DNA from: Bacteroidales bacterium UBA1253
GTDB taxonomy: Bacteria > Bacteroidota > Bacteroidia > Bacteroidales > Paludibacteraceae
Assembly: GCA_002308815.1 (NCBI GenBank)
Contig: DBVX01000052.1
Coordinates: 1 to 19,208 of the forward strand
DNA: 19,208 nt
Reading direction: 5' to 3'
The notes beneath the pieces are model-generated. The model ran no database searches. It was given only the letters and a program-made list of their open reading frames with translations, and was not told the DNA's origin. Shown piece after piece: positions 1-7,600 of this stretch. The translations under genes and the position numbers were made by a program. Position 1 is the stretch's first letter; each line of letters opens with the position of its first letter.

Positions 1-143
1 GTCGGGCTTTGCAGGGGTTCACAAGTTCCGCATTGTGGTACAATACCGTAGCACCTTCCAATCCCTAACGCATTCAAAAAAATTGCATTTTTCTTCAATT
101 TATGCTGCAAAATTAAGTTTTTCGAAGGAATGTAAGCCTAAAA
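1..143. other. Upstream non-coding stretch, no gene recognised
   Basis: No ATG-initiated gene of meaningful size lies here. One forward frame is open from base 2 to the TGA at 191-193 but has no credible start and runs through a promoter. On the minus strand a TAATTTTG box is formed by 115 down to 108; it could start a leftward transcript leaving the window, but no convincing -33 box was found for it. The stretch resembles, from memory only, leader sequences that recur in Bacteroidales genomes. Confidence 0.3.
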
Positions 144-175
144 TTTGTATATGTCAAATAATTTTTGTAATTTTG
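144..175 (+). promoter_or_regulatory. Bacteroidetes-type promoter, canonical spacing
   Basis: TTTG at 144-147 is followed by a 20-bp spacer and TAATTTTG at 168-175, an exact match to the Bacteroidetes housekeeping promoter (TTTG, about 19-21 bp, TAnnTTTG). Transcription would begin near 182, inside the inverted repeat at 178-206. The first gene downstream is the WYL regulator at 317, but a second promoter lies in between, so this one may make a leader or a short RNA. Confidence 0.6.
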
Positions 176-177
176 CG

Positions 178-206
178 ACAACAAAATTGTTGACAGATTT
201 TGTTGT
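178..206. repeat. Perfect 10-bp inverted repeat across the expected start site
   Basis: ACAACAAAAT at 178-187 and ATTTTGTTGT at 197-206 are exact reverse complements with a 9-nt loop. The GCG at 175-177 can also pair with the CGC at 209-211 across a 2-nt bulge. The repeat directly abuts the TAATTTTG box, the same placement as the repeats at 2325, 15160 and 17220 although the sequence differs. It could be a repressor operator or the 5' hairpin of an RNA. Confidence 0.55.
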
Positions 207-211
207 GACGC

Positions 212-230
212 AGCACTAAAAAAGTGCTTT
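212..230 (+). terminator. Possible terminator or attenuator hairpin
   Basis: AGCACT (212-217) and AGTGCT (223-228) form a 6-bp stem around five A residues, with the transcript continuing as TTT then AACT. The stem is short and the T-run weak, so termination would be partial at best. It lies between the two forward promoters, as expected for an attenuator or the 3' end of an RNA of about 50 nt started near 182. Confidence 0.3.
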
Positions 231-257
231 AACTAAAAAAATGATAAAAAACTGAAC

Positions 258-294
258 CTCTCCTACTTTGTGAGAGCCGCGTGCAGTAATTTTG
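258..294 (+). promoter_or_regulatory. Promoter and operator-like palindrome of the WYL operon
   Basis: TAATTTTG at 287-294, followed by CAGCCG, lies 22 bp before the start at 317. Instead of a TTTG at the usual distance, a TTTG (267-270) sits only 16 bp upstream, inside an inverted repeat CTCTC (258-262) / GAGAG (272-276). The four copies of the recurrent promoter module elsewhere in the window have the same arrangement (palindrome containing a TTG, 10-12 bp, TAnnTTTGCAGC), so this looks like a divergent member, possibly autoregulatory. Confidence 0.5.
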
Positions 295-316
295 CAGCCG
301 AAAAAAATTAACGCAC

Positions 317-1246
317 ATGAAAGAAAAATCATCAACAGCTTATTTGTTTGAGTGCTACATATGGCTCGTCAATACCCTTGCGCGCGGTCCTATTTCTCGC
401 GCAGACTTAGATCGCAAGTGGGCACGCTCTAACGCTAATGCGTACGGACAGGACTTTCTACCAGAGAGCAATTTTCACCGCTGGCGCAGGACTGTCGAAC
501 TAATATTTGATATTACCATTACTTGCAATTCAAACAATGAGTACTACATCGCTGAGATGGATAAATCGCGCGATGCTGATTTACACAATCGCTTGTTGTC
601 TATCATGGGAGTAAATAGCCTTTTGAAAGACAGCAAGAACCTTCGAGATAAGATTTTGTTTGAGCCTGTTCCTTCCGGTGATAAGTTCCTCGCTCCTATA
701 ATTGAGGCTCTACGCGATGAATATGCAATTCAGATAACCCATCAAGGATTTGGCAAGGCATATCCTTCTACATATCTTGTTGAGCCATACTGTCTCAAAA
801 TGTTCAAGCAGAGGTGGTATATGTTGGCATATTCACCGGGCACAGACGATATGCGTGTTTATGGTCTTGACCGTATTCAGGCAATAGAGCCTTCAACTGA
901 AAAATATAAAATTCCGAAGGACTTTGATGCGGAGCGGTACTTCAAAAATACTTATGGCGTTTCTTTTGCTGATGATCAACCGGAGGAGGTCAAAGTAAAA
1001 ATATCGGCATATCAAGCGAATTTCCTTCGCTCCTTGCCTATCCATGCATCACAGGAGGAAATCGAGTGTAACGATGAATTTTCTATTTTCAGGTACTTCG
1101 TAGTTTCCACATTTGAATTTATTCAAGAACTACGCAAATATGGCTCGGAACTTGAAGTTCTATCTCCACAGTCGCTACGCGATGAGTTTATTGATGAGGC
1201 TGGTTCATTATATAGTAAATACTATGGAGAGGAGGAACAGGTATGA
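317..1246 (+). CDS. WYL-domain transcriptional regulator
   Basis: This 309-residue protein is a predicted cytoplasmic DNA-binding regulator. Residues 1 to about 85 are a winged-helix-like N-terminal region rich in Arg/Trp. A WYL domain spans about 125-210, with the signature Q-R-W-Y-M-L at 165-170 (W167, Y168, Met in place of the usual Leu) and the downstream YGLDRI segment at 182-187. Residues 220-305 fit the C-terminal extension usual in the family. WYL domains are known to bind nucleic acid or nucleotide ligands, and WYL regulators often control phage-defence genes (BrxR and CapW are examples). The gene leads a three-gene unit, overlapping the exonuclease start by ATGA, so it probably controls that unit and perhaps the related promoters elsewhere in the window. 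Family assignment is firm; its targets are inferred. Confidence 0.9.
   Translation: MKEKSSTAYLFECYIWLVNTLARGPISRADLDRKWARSNANAYGQDFLPESNFHRWRRTVELIFDITITCNSNNEYYIAEMDKSRDADLHNRLLSIMGVNSLLKDSKNLRDKILFEPVPSGDKFLAPIIEALRDEYAIQITHQGFGKAYPSTYLVEPYCLKMFKQRWYMLAYSPGTDDMRVYGLDRIQAIEPSTEKYKIPKDFDAERYFKNTYGVSFADDQPEEVKVKISAYQANFLRSLPIHASQEEIECNDEFSIFRYFVVSTFEFIQELRKYGSELEVLSPQSLRDEFIDEAGSLYSKYYGEEEQV
1230..1242 (+). promoter_or_regulatory. Strong Shine-Dalgarno site before the exonuclease
   Basis: AGGAGG at 1230-1235 lies 7 nt before the ATG at 1243, inside the end of the WYL coding sequence. A full Shine-Dalgarno sequence is unusual for Bacteroidetes and supports the ATGA-overlap start and efficient translation of the exonuclease. 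Confidence 0.55.
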
Positions 1247-1758
1247 AAAATTTCGTTGCTATAGATTTTGAGACTGCCAATTTTACGCAGTCCAGTATCT
1301 GCTCAATAGGCATCGTCATCGTCAAAGACGGCGAAATAGTGGATAATTTCTACTCTCTCGTTCGCCCAACGCCAAACTATTATAACGAGGTATGCAGTGA
1401 AGTTAACGGAATGTGCTATAATGATACTTGTGAGGAACGTGATTTCCCTGAAGTTTGGGCAGAAGCGCAGCGGAAGATTCACGAGTACTTCCCCTATATT
1501 GAGGATGGCGAGGTACCTTTTGTAGCGCACAACAAGGCATTTGACGAAAACTGTCTGAAGGCTGTGTTCCGTGCTTATGATATTGCCTATCCGGACTATG
1601 AGTTTGATTGCACATTACTCAAGTCTCGCAAAGTCTGGCCGGAAGGACATCATAACTTAGATATCATTGCAGGTTATTGTGGCTATGACTTAGAGAACCA
1701 CCACCATGCTCTCGCCGACGCTGAAGCCTGCGCCGTGATTGCTATGCAAATACTATGA
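1243..1758 (+). CDS. DnaQ-like DEDDh 3'-5' exonuclease (copy 1)
   Basis: This 171-residue protein is a stand-alone exonuclease domain of the DnaQ/RNase T superfamily, predicted to remove nucleotides from 3' ends of DNA or RNA using two metal ions. All catalytic residues are visible: Exo I D8-F-E10, Exo II D101 in HNKAFDENCL, and Exo III H155-x-x-x-D159. The length is typical of a bare catalytic domain, with no partner domain. It overlaps the WYL gene and the HKD nuclease gene by 4 bp on each side, so the three are probably translationally coupled and act together. A paralogue lies at 17363-17878 (134/171 identical by hand count); the differences cluster at residues 47-67, between Exo I and Exo II, while the C-terminal half is nearly unchanged. 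Substrate is unknown; a role in defence or repair is inference. Confidence 0.92.
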   Translation: MKNFVAIDFETANFTQSSICSIGIVIVKDGEIVDNFYSLVRPTPNYYNEVCSEVNGMCYNDTCEERDFPEVWAEAQRKIHEYFPYIEDGEVPFVAHNKAFDENCLKAVFRAYDIAYPDYEFDCTLLKSRKVWPEGHHNLDIIAGYCGYDLENHHHALADAEACAVIAMQIL

Positions 1759-2270
1759 CCCGATACATCGCAGATACGGACCATTATTCCAAAGTCATTG
1801 CGCAGATTCCCAAAGTAAAGCACCTGCTATGGATAGCAACAGCCGACCTGAAGGACTTGTATGTCAAGAAAAAGGACGGTTCTGTCGTGCCTTTGCTTCA
1901 AGTCCTCAATGACCTTGTGAAGAAAGGCGTGGAGGTCCGGCTTATTCATGCCAAAGAACCAGGAACGGCTTTTCGTGAGGACTTTGACAAATATCCCGCC
2001 CTCTGGGGAGGCATGGAACGCCGCCTGTGTCCGCGTGTCCACATGAAGATAATCGTGATGGATAGCGAATTGGTCTATATCGGCTCTGCTAACATGACCG
2101 GCGCAGGTATGGGCATGAAGTCATCTGCCAACCGCAACTTTGAGGCGGGCATACTGACTGACGAACCAGGATTCATTGATTCGGCGATGAGCCATTTTGA
2201 TGCGATATGGGAAGGAACACATTGCGAGACATGTGGCCGGAAAGACTTTTGCCATGACAAAATAAAATAA
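1755..2270 (+). CDS. Phospholipase-D-family (single HKD) nuclease-like protein
   Basis: The 171-residue product has one HKD motif, H96-x-K98-(x)4-D103, followed by G110-S111-x-N113, the phosphodiesterase active site of the PLD superfamily. Proteins of this size with a single HKD motif, such as Nuc and the BfiI catalytic domain, usually dimerise to complete the active site, so a DNA or RNA phosphodiesterase is likely. The C-terminus carries C157-x-x-C160-x5-C166-H167, a possible metal-binding knuckle. No signal peptide is seen, so it should be cytoplasmic, unlike secreted Nuc. The start overlaps the exonuclease stop by ATGA. A remnant of a second gene with the same Cys-rich C-terminus lies at 15060-15104. 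The family call is strong; the substrate is unknown. Confidence 0.87.
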   Translation: MTRYIADTDHYSKVIAQIPKVKHLLWIATADLKDLYVKKKDGSVVPLLQVLNDLVKKGVEVRLIHAKEPGTAFREDFDKYPALWGGMERRLCPRVHMKIIVMDSELVYIGSANMTGAGMGMKSSANRNFEAGILTDEPGFIDSAMSHFDAIWEGTHCETCGRKDFCHDKIK

Positions 2271-2290
2271 TTCCGCATCTTATTTTCCCG

Positions 2291-2325
2291 CTTTCATCTT
2301 GTGAAAACGCCAAGTCGTACTTTTG
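2291..2325 (+). promoter_or_regulatory. Recurrent promoter module, copy 1
   Basis: The palindrome TTTCA (2292-2296) TCTTG TGAAA (2302-2306) is followed by 11 bp and TACTTTTG at 2318-2325. The TTG inside the palindrome stands only 16 bp from the TAnnTTTG box, shorter than the canonical spacing, so the palindrome may be an activator or repressor site. The module would drive the gene at 2404. Copies lie at 3311, 15123 and 17187. Confidence 0.6.
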
Positions 2326-2353
2326 CAGCGTGATTCAAAAAGAGTCACGCTGC
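2325..2353. repeat. 9-bp inverted repeat at the start site, copy 1
   Basis: GCAGCGTGA (2325-2333) and TCACGCTGC (2345-2353) are exact reverse complements with an 11-nt loop. The left arm begins at the last base of the TAnnTTTG box. The transcription start expected about 7 nt downstream would fall inside the left arm, so this may be a DNA operator as much as an RNA hairpin. Copies are at 15160 and 17220. Confidence 0.6.
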
Positions 2354-2403
2354 ATTGTTTTAATACGATGTGTTTAATATGTTGAACTGTTTGTTTTATT
2401 ATC

Positions 2404-3276
2404 ATGGTGGAAGATTTTCATAATGTCCGCGATTTTCTTTTTGCAGTAGAGTTAATGGCGCGGATGGATAAACCCCGATGTGAGCGGCAATCCGGTGCTA
2501 ACGACAGTATGACGTACACATTGACATCTCTCTTACGATTACGATGCCGTTCATACGACAAAGAGTATAATTTATACAAAAGAAAGTATGCCTTTCTTGA
2601 TTCGCTGCTTCGCTATATAAGACACAAGAAAAACCGCATCCGGTTCCCTGATAAAGTAATTGCACCTGTCTTTAGTAAGGAAAAAGAAACAGGCTTGCTG
2701 GTAAAGGACAAGGATTTTGCTCTTATACTCGGGAACTTCAGATACGGTACTACAAACAAGGATTCTCAATTGTTGAACGATGTCAAACATATAACAGATG
2801 AAGGTTATAAAGAGGAACAGATATTTGTGATAAATCTTACCACGACTGATACCTGTAATCCGTTGGATTATCCTGAAGAAGAATGGGAAGAACGATATAT
2901 AAAACTATCATTTCGGGAAGATATTATTGACTGGGTGGAAACAGAGGTTATAGATATCATGCCGTTGATGGATTATTGTCTGGCAAAATACATATACCGT
3001 TATTGTGAGTGCTTGGTAAAGATGTTTAATCTGGAAAACAAGCAGGAAGAGCATTTCAAGGTCATATTAGATACCGAACTGCAAAAAACAAGAAAACTGG
3101 GAGAAGAAAAGATTTGCATATTTGAAAAACGAGCAAAAACCAAACAGAAAGATACATTCAAAATGATATTTGATACCGAACTGCAAAAAAGAAGAAAACT
3201 GTTAAAAGAAAAGATTTGCATATTCGAACAACGAGCAAAAACGCTCTTCGGCATCCCGACAGAATCAACCGAATAG
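2404..3276 (+). CDS. Hypothetical protein, degenerate PD-(D/E)XK-like with C-terminal duplication
   Basis: The 290-residue product is AT-rich, Lys-rich and predicted soluble. Residues about 95-200 resemble the PD-(D/E)XK family often seen in Bacteroidales (PDDEXK_4 type): a hydrophobic strand FALILGNFRYG where that family has an I-E-N-K strand, then DSQLLNDVKHI, IFVINLTTTDT, a Y-I-K-L-SF-R-E-D-IIDWVE segment and a helix-rich tail. The catalytic E-x-K is not preserved at the expected place (G-N-F instead of E-N-K), so it may be inactive or be mis-assigned. Residues 218-246 and 252-280 are a duplicated helical unit sharing DTELQK, RKL, EKICIFE and RAKT. It has its own promoter module at 2291. 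This could be an inactivated nuclease, an inhibitor, or an unrelated protein; the coding call is stronger than the family call. Confidence 0.6.
   Translation: MVEDFHNVRDFLFAVELMARMDKPRCERQSGANDSMTYTLTSLLRLRCRSYDKEYNLYKRKYAFLDSLLRYIRHKKNRIRFPDKVIAPVFSKEKETGLLVKDKDFALILGNFRYGTTNKDSQLLNDVKHITDEGYKEEQIFVINLTTTDTCNPLDYPEEEWEERYIKLSFREDIIDWVETEVIDIMPLMDYCLAKYIYRYCECLVKMFNLENKQEEHFKVILDTELQKTRKLGEEKICIFEKRAKTKQKDTFKMIFDTELQKRRKLLKEKICIFEQRAKTLFGIPTESTE
3055..3243 (+). repeat. Two 87-bp direct repeat units within the 2404 gene
   Basis: Unit A 3055-3141 and unit B 3157-3243 are highly similar at DNA level, separated by 15 bp (period 102 bp, 34 codons). Both stay in frame and encode a charged helix ending in CIFE(K/Q)RAKT. 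The DNA similarity indicates a fairly recent tandem duplication. Confidence 0.85.
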
Positions 3277-3310
3277 TCCTGCCTAAAAAAATCACATAAA
3301 AATCTTCCGC

Positions 3311-3345
3311 TTTCATCTTGTGAAAACCCCGCTATCGTATTTTTG
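3311..3345 (+). promoter_or_regulatory. Recurrent promoter module, copy 2
   Basis: TTTCA (3311-3315) TCTTG TGAAA (3321-3325) is followed by 12 bp and TATTTTTG at 3338-3345, then CAGCC. Unlike the other copies it lacks the GCAGCGTGA inverted repeat downstream. The next gene starts 219 bp later and has its own canonical promoter, so this copy may be displaced or may give a long leader. The whole gap 3277-3564 contains only this module, a 16-bp palindrome and that second promoter. Confidence 0.5.
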
Positions 3346-3409
3346 CAGCCGTCTTTTGGAACGCGGTAGGCTCGCCGGTCCCCGCCCGCAACAAAAACAA
3401 AATCAGGTA

Positions 3410-3425
3410 ATAACAAATTTGTTAT
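3410..3425. promoter_or_regulatory. 16-bp perfect palindrome, possible operator
   Basis: ATAACAAATTTGTTAT is fully self-complementary and lies 63 bp upstream of the TTTG box of the lipoprotein promoter. Size and symmetry fit a binding site for a dimeric regulator. AT-rich composition makes a chance palindrome more likely than it would be in GC-rich DNA. Confidence 0.35.
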
Positions 3426-3488
3426 ATAGAAGCGGAAAATAACGGACAAGTCTGTCAGCAACAAGAAAAAACAAAGAGGGGTGATTTA

Positions 3489-3520
3489 TTTGCATAACAG
3501 AAAAAAATGTTGTACTTTTG
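3489..3520 (+). promoter_or_regulatory. Canonical Bacteroidetes promoter for the surface operon
   Basis: TTTG (3489-3492), 20-bp spacer, TACTTTTG (3513-3520): an exact consensus match. Transcription would begin near 3527, which excludes an upstream start at 3481 and supports the ATG at 3565. It probably drives the whole series 3565-15005, since no further match was found before 4107, 4672 or 14502. Confidence 0.72.
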
Positions 3521-3564
3521 TCGCGTTGATAAGTATATACAGTAAACTTAAATTTTTAACAGTT

Positions 3565-4077
3565 ATGAAGAATTACTTTGCAATGCTGCTTGTGGCAGTT
3601 TTGACGTTGGGACTTGTTTCCTGTAATGGAAAGAACGAACCCGAACCCGAACCCGAACAGAAGAAGACGGTTGATTATGACAAAATGCTCGGAACGTGGA
3701 CGTTGGAGAGTTATACGGAGAAATGGGTGAATACCGACGAAAAAATTGTTGAGAAAGACAGGACTGTCAATCAAGGCTCGCTGACCGTTACGAAGAAGAG
3801 TGACGAGGACGGCACGTATTATGCTTACACCGAGAATTTCGTCCACGAGGAGGCCAAGGAGTATTCCGGTAGGATTGAGATTTCCAACGGGTACATCTGT
3901 TTGAACAATCCGGAAGGCTTTATCCGTGACGATGGTGCCAATACGTACGATTTCACGGTGTCATTCCCTGCCGATGGCAGAATGGAGTGGACTTGCAACT
4001 GGACCGGCACCCACAAGCATAACAGCAATTTGCATCAGGACAAGCGGACGGTGAAAGCGGTATTTGTGAAAAAATAA
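3565..4077 (+). CDS. Lipoprotein, lipocalin-like fold suspected
   Basis: From the ATG at 3565 the product has 170 residues: a lipoprotein signal peptide with lipobox L-V-S-C20, a short linker of repeated Glu-Pro, then a beta-rich domain starting MLGTWTLESY. That opening and the alternating strands resemble the lipocalin-like domains of small Bacteroidetes lipoproteins; the match is by pattern only. The frame also has an upstream start at 3481, rejected because the promoter lies between 3481 and 3565. After cleavage and lipidation it should sit in the outer membrane or periplasm. It is followed 29 bp later by another lipoprotein, then by the giant secreted protein. Ligand and function are unknown. 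Confidence 0.8.
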   Translation: MKNYFAMLLVAVLTLGLVSCNGKNEPEPEPEQKKTVDYDKMLGTWTLESYTEKWVNTDEKIVEKDRTVNQGSLTVTKKSDEDGTYYAYTENFVHEEAKEYSGRIEISNGYICLNNPEGFIRDDGANTYDFTVSFPADGRMEWTCNWTGTHKHNSNLHQDKRTVKAVFVKK

Positions 4078-4106
4078 TAACCTGAACCAATAAATATCTT
4101 TACACT

Positions 4107-4514
4107 ATGAAAAAACTTTTTTCAATGGCTGCGGCCGTTATCGTTGCTTTGACAAGCATCATGTTCAGTTCGTGCGAAAGACAGCAGAAATCCAGTTATC
4201 AGTTCGGTTATGAGATTGCTGCTGATTCTGGTTGCGATGAGGCTCTGGCTGCCATGTTCATGCTTTCGGAGGATGGTTATGTGGTTATCTACAACGAGAT
4301 GAAGAAGACCGCTGACCAGTGCAGCGATGCTGCACGCACGTGCATCTGGAAAAACACGCGCGACAATGCGGTGAATGCTGCCAAGAAAGCCTTCCAGGCA
4401 GGTATGGAAGCCGTCAGAAAGGACAACGCTTCCTTCAAGGGCATCGTGATACAACTGTATATGTTCGACCCTGACACCAATGCCAAGGTGAACATCGAGA
4501 AGGCTACCATTTGA
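4107..4514 (+). CDS. Small lipoprotein of unknown function
   Basis: The 135-residue product begins with a lipoprotein signal peptide (basic MKK, hydrophobic core, lipobox F-S-S-C23). The mature part of about 112 residues is rich in Ala, Asp and Lys, with probable helices around residues 40-105 and a final strand-like IVIQLYMFDP segment. Three Cys residues remain in the mature part (43, 72 and 79) and could form a disulfide in the periplasm. No family was recognised. It lies 29 bp after the preceding lipoprotein with no promoter match between, so the two are probably co-transcribed. Confidence 0.75.
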   Translation: MKKLFSMAAAVIVALTSIMFSSCERQQKSSYQFGYEIAADSGCDEALAAMFMLSEDGYVVIYNEMKKTADQCSDAARTCIWKNTRDNAVNAAKKAFQAGMEAVRKDNASFKGIVIQLYMFDPDTNAKVNIEKATI

Positions 4515-4621
4515 GTCAACAGCCGGTAGGAGAGGTGATTGCGCTATGAGAAATCAATTCCCGCACACGGAAGCCTGCCGGAAATCTGCTCCGAATAGCG
4601 TCCGTTATGGACGACTGTCAG

Positions 4622-4648
4622 GTGTGCGAGGCTGATTACCTCGCACAC
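4622..4648. promoter_or_regulatory. Perfect 10-bp hairpin before the giant gene
   Basis: GTGTGCGAGG (4622-4631) and CCTCGCACAC (4639-4648) pair exactly around a 7-nt loop, ending 23 bp before the ATG at 4672. No T-run follows, so it is not a classic terminator. It could moderate read-through, protect the downstream mRNA or affect translation of the giant gene. The rest of the gap 4515-4671 has no promoter match. Confidence 0.5.
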
Positions 4649-4671
4649 TTGCAAATTAAAACACATTTATT

Positions 4672-7600
4672 ATGAAACGATTTTTCTTTTTGAGTTTTTT
4701 ACTCTGTGCATTGTCACTTTCCACTTTCACGGCGCGTGCCAACGACTATCTGGAGGTAGGGCGCCACTACAGTGTCTATGTGGCTGGACAGAACTGTATC
4801 CATTTCAAGATACCTGTTTGGGCATACGGCAGATGGAACGACTACTTCAACAACGACAGCAGTTACGTCTATCTCCAGATGGAGCAGAAGAATGATAAGA
4901 ACGAGACGGTCTATGGCAGCGAGACGCGTCTTGTCTGGTTCTGCGGTGACAGCACCGGTGAGAACGAAGCCGGGAACGGCAAGGGAAGCGGCTGGGTCAA
5001 GGTGATTGCCGGCAAAGGCAACATCGTTATTACCAATACATACACCGGTGTCAGGCAGCAGGTGGACGACACCGAGAAATGGGTCCGTTTCCATGTCGTA
5101 CAGAAGGAAGACGACGACTGCAAGCGAGCCACCATTCTGGAGTTCGACTGGTATCCGCCGGTGGAGCTGAACGGCAAGAACTTCCGTCTGGGTATCGTGG
5201 CGGACATCTGGAAAAAGACCGGAACCGAACGCTATATGTGGGAACGGTTTGTCTTCAACGGTCCCTTCTCGGGCAACGAGAACCTGCAGACGCCGCAACT
5301 CTATACCCCCTATCTCTATACTGTCAACGAATCGGGTGTGGCGGGCTACGGCATGGCGGCGGTGCCTTACATGACGTTCCAGACCCCTCTCTCTTATACT
5401 GTCAACTATGCCGGCGGAGGCGAGCAGGGGCAGATATCCGACCGCTCGGGTACCTTCTATGTACCCACTGCCGACACGGTGCAGTATGATGTCAATGCCA
5501 CGTTCGAACTCTATCGTGACGAGGCGTTAGGCACGACGACTACTCTCACTACGCCGTCCGTTGACATCCCCGCTTACCACCGTATTCACAATCTGACGGT
5601 GAAGGAGGAGCGCGACGCGACGGGCTCCCTGACGGGTTCCAACATCGTATCATGGGAAATCCATTCGCCCACGGCAAAAGACCTGGTGGATGGCGACTAT
5701 ATAGAGGTTCAGCGCGCTTACAGCAGTGATTTCAGCGATGCGAGGTCTGTTGCCGTTATGCCGATGCGGCGCGACACGCAGGGGATCTATACGTTTGTCG
5801 ATGACGCCCGGAACCTGTCGGATGCCGCCAGAACTGCCACCATGCAGAACGATACGATAGAGCGGCACGCCACGGTGGAGAATAAAGGCTACATCCTCCG
5901 TGATGCCGAAGGCAACCCGCTCTATTCGATGAATCTCAAACTGACGGCGGACAAGTATGTCATGCCTTCCGCACCGGTCTATTACCGCGTGCGCCGTGCC
6001 TCGTCTGCTATGTGGGGGTGGGAGCATGAGTTTGCCCGGGCGGATACGCTGTACAAGCACAATTACCTGGCTCCGTTGGCGAAGACACAGCCGGACTACA
6101 CCCTCGATCCGGATTTCGCGACGAACCGCACTGTCCATTTCCGGTTCAATATCGACAATGCGGACATCCAACCCTTACCGGTGAATAAAGAGGAATGCAG
6201 TCTCTCCTATAAGTTTGTGGAGTGCAAGAAGCAGATAGACACCGTGAAGATGCATGTCTATGTAGCCCAGGAGATTATCAATGCGGTGTATTCCATCGCC
6301 TTCATGACCACCGGGCCATACACCTATCAGCGTCTGAAAGCAGGTGACAATACGGTCAAGGTACCCATGCGGTGGGACTCGAACGCTTTCCGATTCGATG
6401 TCAAACTGAAGAGCGACACGTACTATTTCGATGGCGACGTATTCAATTTCTACAAGACCTACAGCATCTATGACACTAGTGCGGACAAGTGGAACCGCAC
6501 CACGATCTATATCGATTTGGTTCGTTCATGGCAGCGCAAGCAAGACAAGAAATGGTGCTATGAATGCACGATAAGTTCAAAGGAAGCACCTGCCTCGACG
6601 GGCGTTTTAGGTGAAGCCGGGGATCGCTGGGAGGAAGTGAAAGAGCAAGTGAAAGAGGAACTATATGCCGAATTGAGCAGCAACAACGAGATGGAGCCCT
6701 ACGGCAAGTGTCTGTGGGACCGCGGCGCCAGACTCATTCTTCGCCGCACATCGGTGGAGAATGGCTTCACGGCTGAGACTGTCGTTCCTCAGGACAGCAT
6801 ACGCCGCAACGAGGACGGCTCTTGGACGGCGCATGTCACCGACGTGGCTTCTGCAGCATGCACCCATTTCGAATATGAGGTGCTGGTTGACCCGACCGAC
6901 GCTGTGCTGCGTTTTCAGGACTCCGTCAGTCTGCGTCCTGTACGCATCGGCGGCCCCGAGTTGTATTACGACGAAGCGGCAACCGTCACTTCGTTCACGG
7001 CTTCGCAGGGAGCGACGGAAAGCAACTTCAAGTCAGGCATCCGGCTGCAATGGCAGACATCGTCCGCGTCGGTGGATGATTTCGTGTTGCTGCGTCTGGT
7101 CAAAGGCAGTTCCGCTTCGCCCGACACTGTTTATACCGGAACGGACTACAGTTTCTTCGACGAGACCGCCGTCCCGGATGAGCACTACGAATATACGATA
7201 GTGGCGCGCTATGAGTGTAACGGCAAGCACACCGATAACTCTGCCTCTGCGGAAGGGTGGCGCACGCGTTACGCGCAAATCGGCGGTACGGTGTACATGC
7301 CGGACAATAGCGGTATGGCAGGTGTCACGGTGACGCTCTCCGTGGACGGACAGACCCTGCGCACGATGACTACCGGCGCTTCGGGTGCTTTCCTGTTTGA
7401 CAGCCTTGAGTACAATCTTTCTGCCGGTACGGTCTATACCATTGCGCCGACATCCCAGTACGGCACATTCAGTTACAACAACACCTCTTCCGGCGTGGCT
7501 GTTGTGGCGGTGGGGAAGGACAAGGCGGTGGTGAACGGCATCGCTTTCACCAATACGTCCGTTGCTCGGCTGACCGGACGCGTGCTGTATAATATGAGTA

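Noticed and set aside
2..193. Open forward frame at the left edge, possible 3' end of a gene
   Set aside because: It passes through a consensus promoter and a hairpin and shows no recognisable protein features, so it is likely non-coding.
3000..3464. 154-codon minus-strand frame over the end of the 2404 gene
   Set aside because: It is an antisense shadow of the duplicated helical repeats and runs into the promoter region.
3481..3564. Upstream start for the first lipoprotein
   Set aside because: The canonical promoter (3489-3520) lies within this extension, and the lipoprotein signal begins at 3565.
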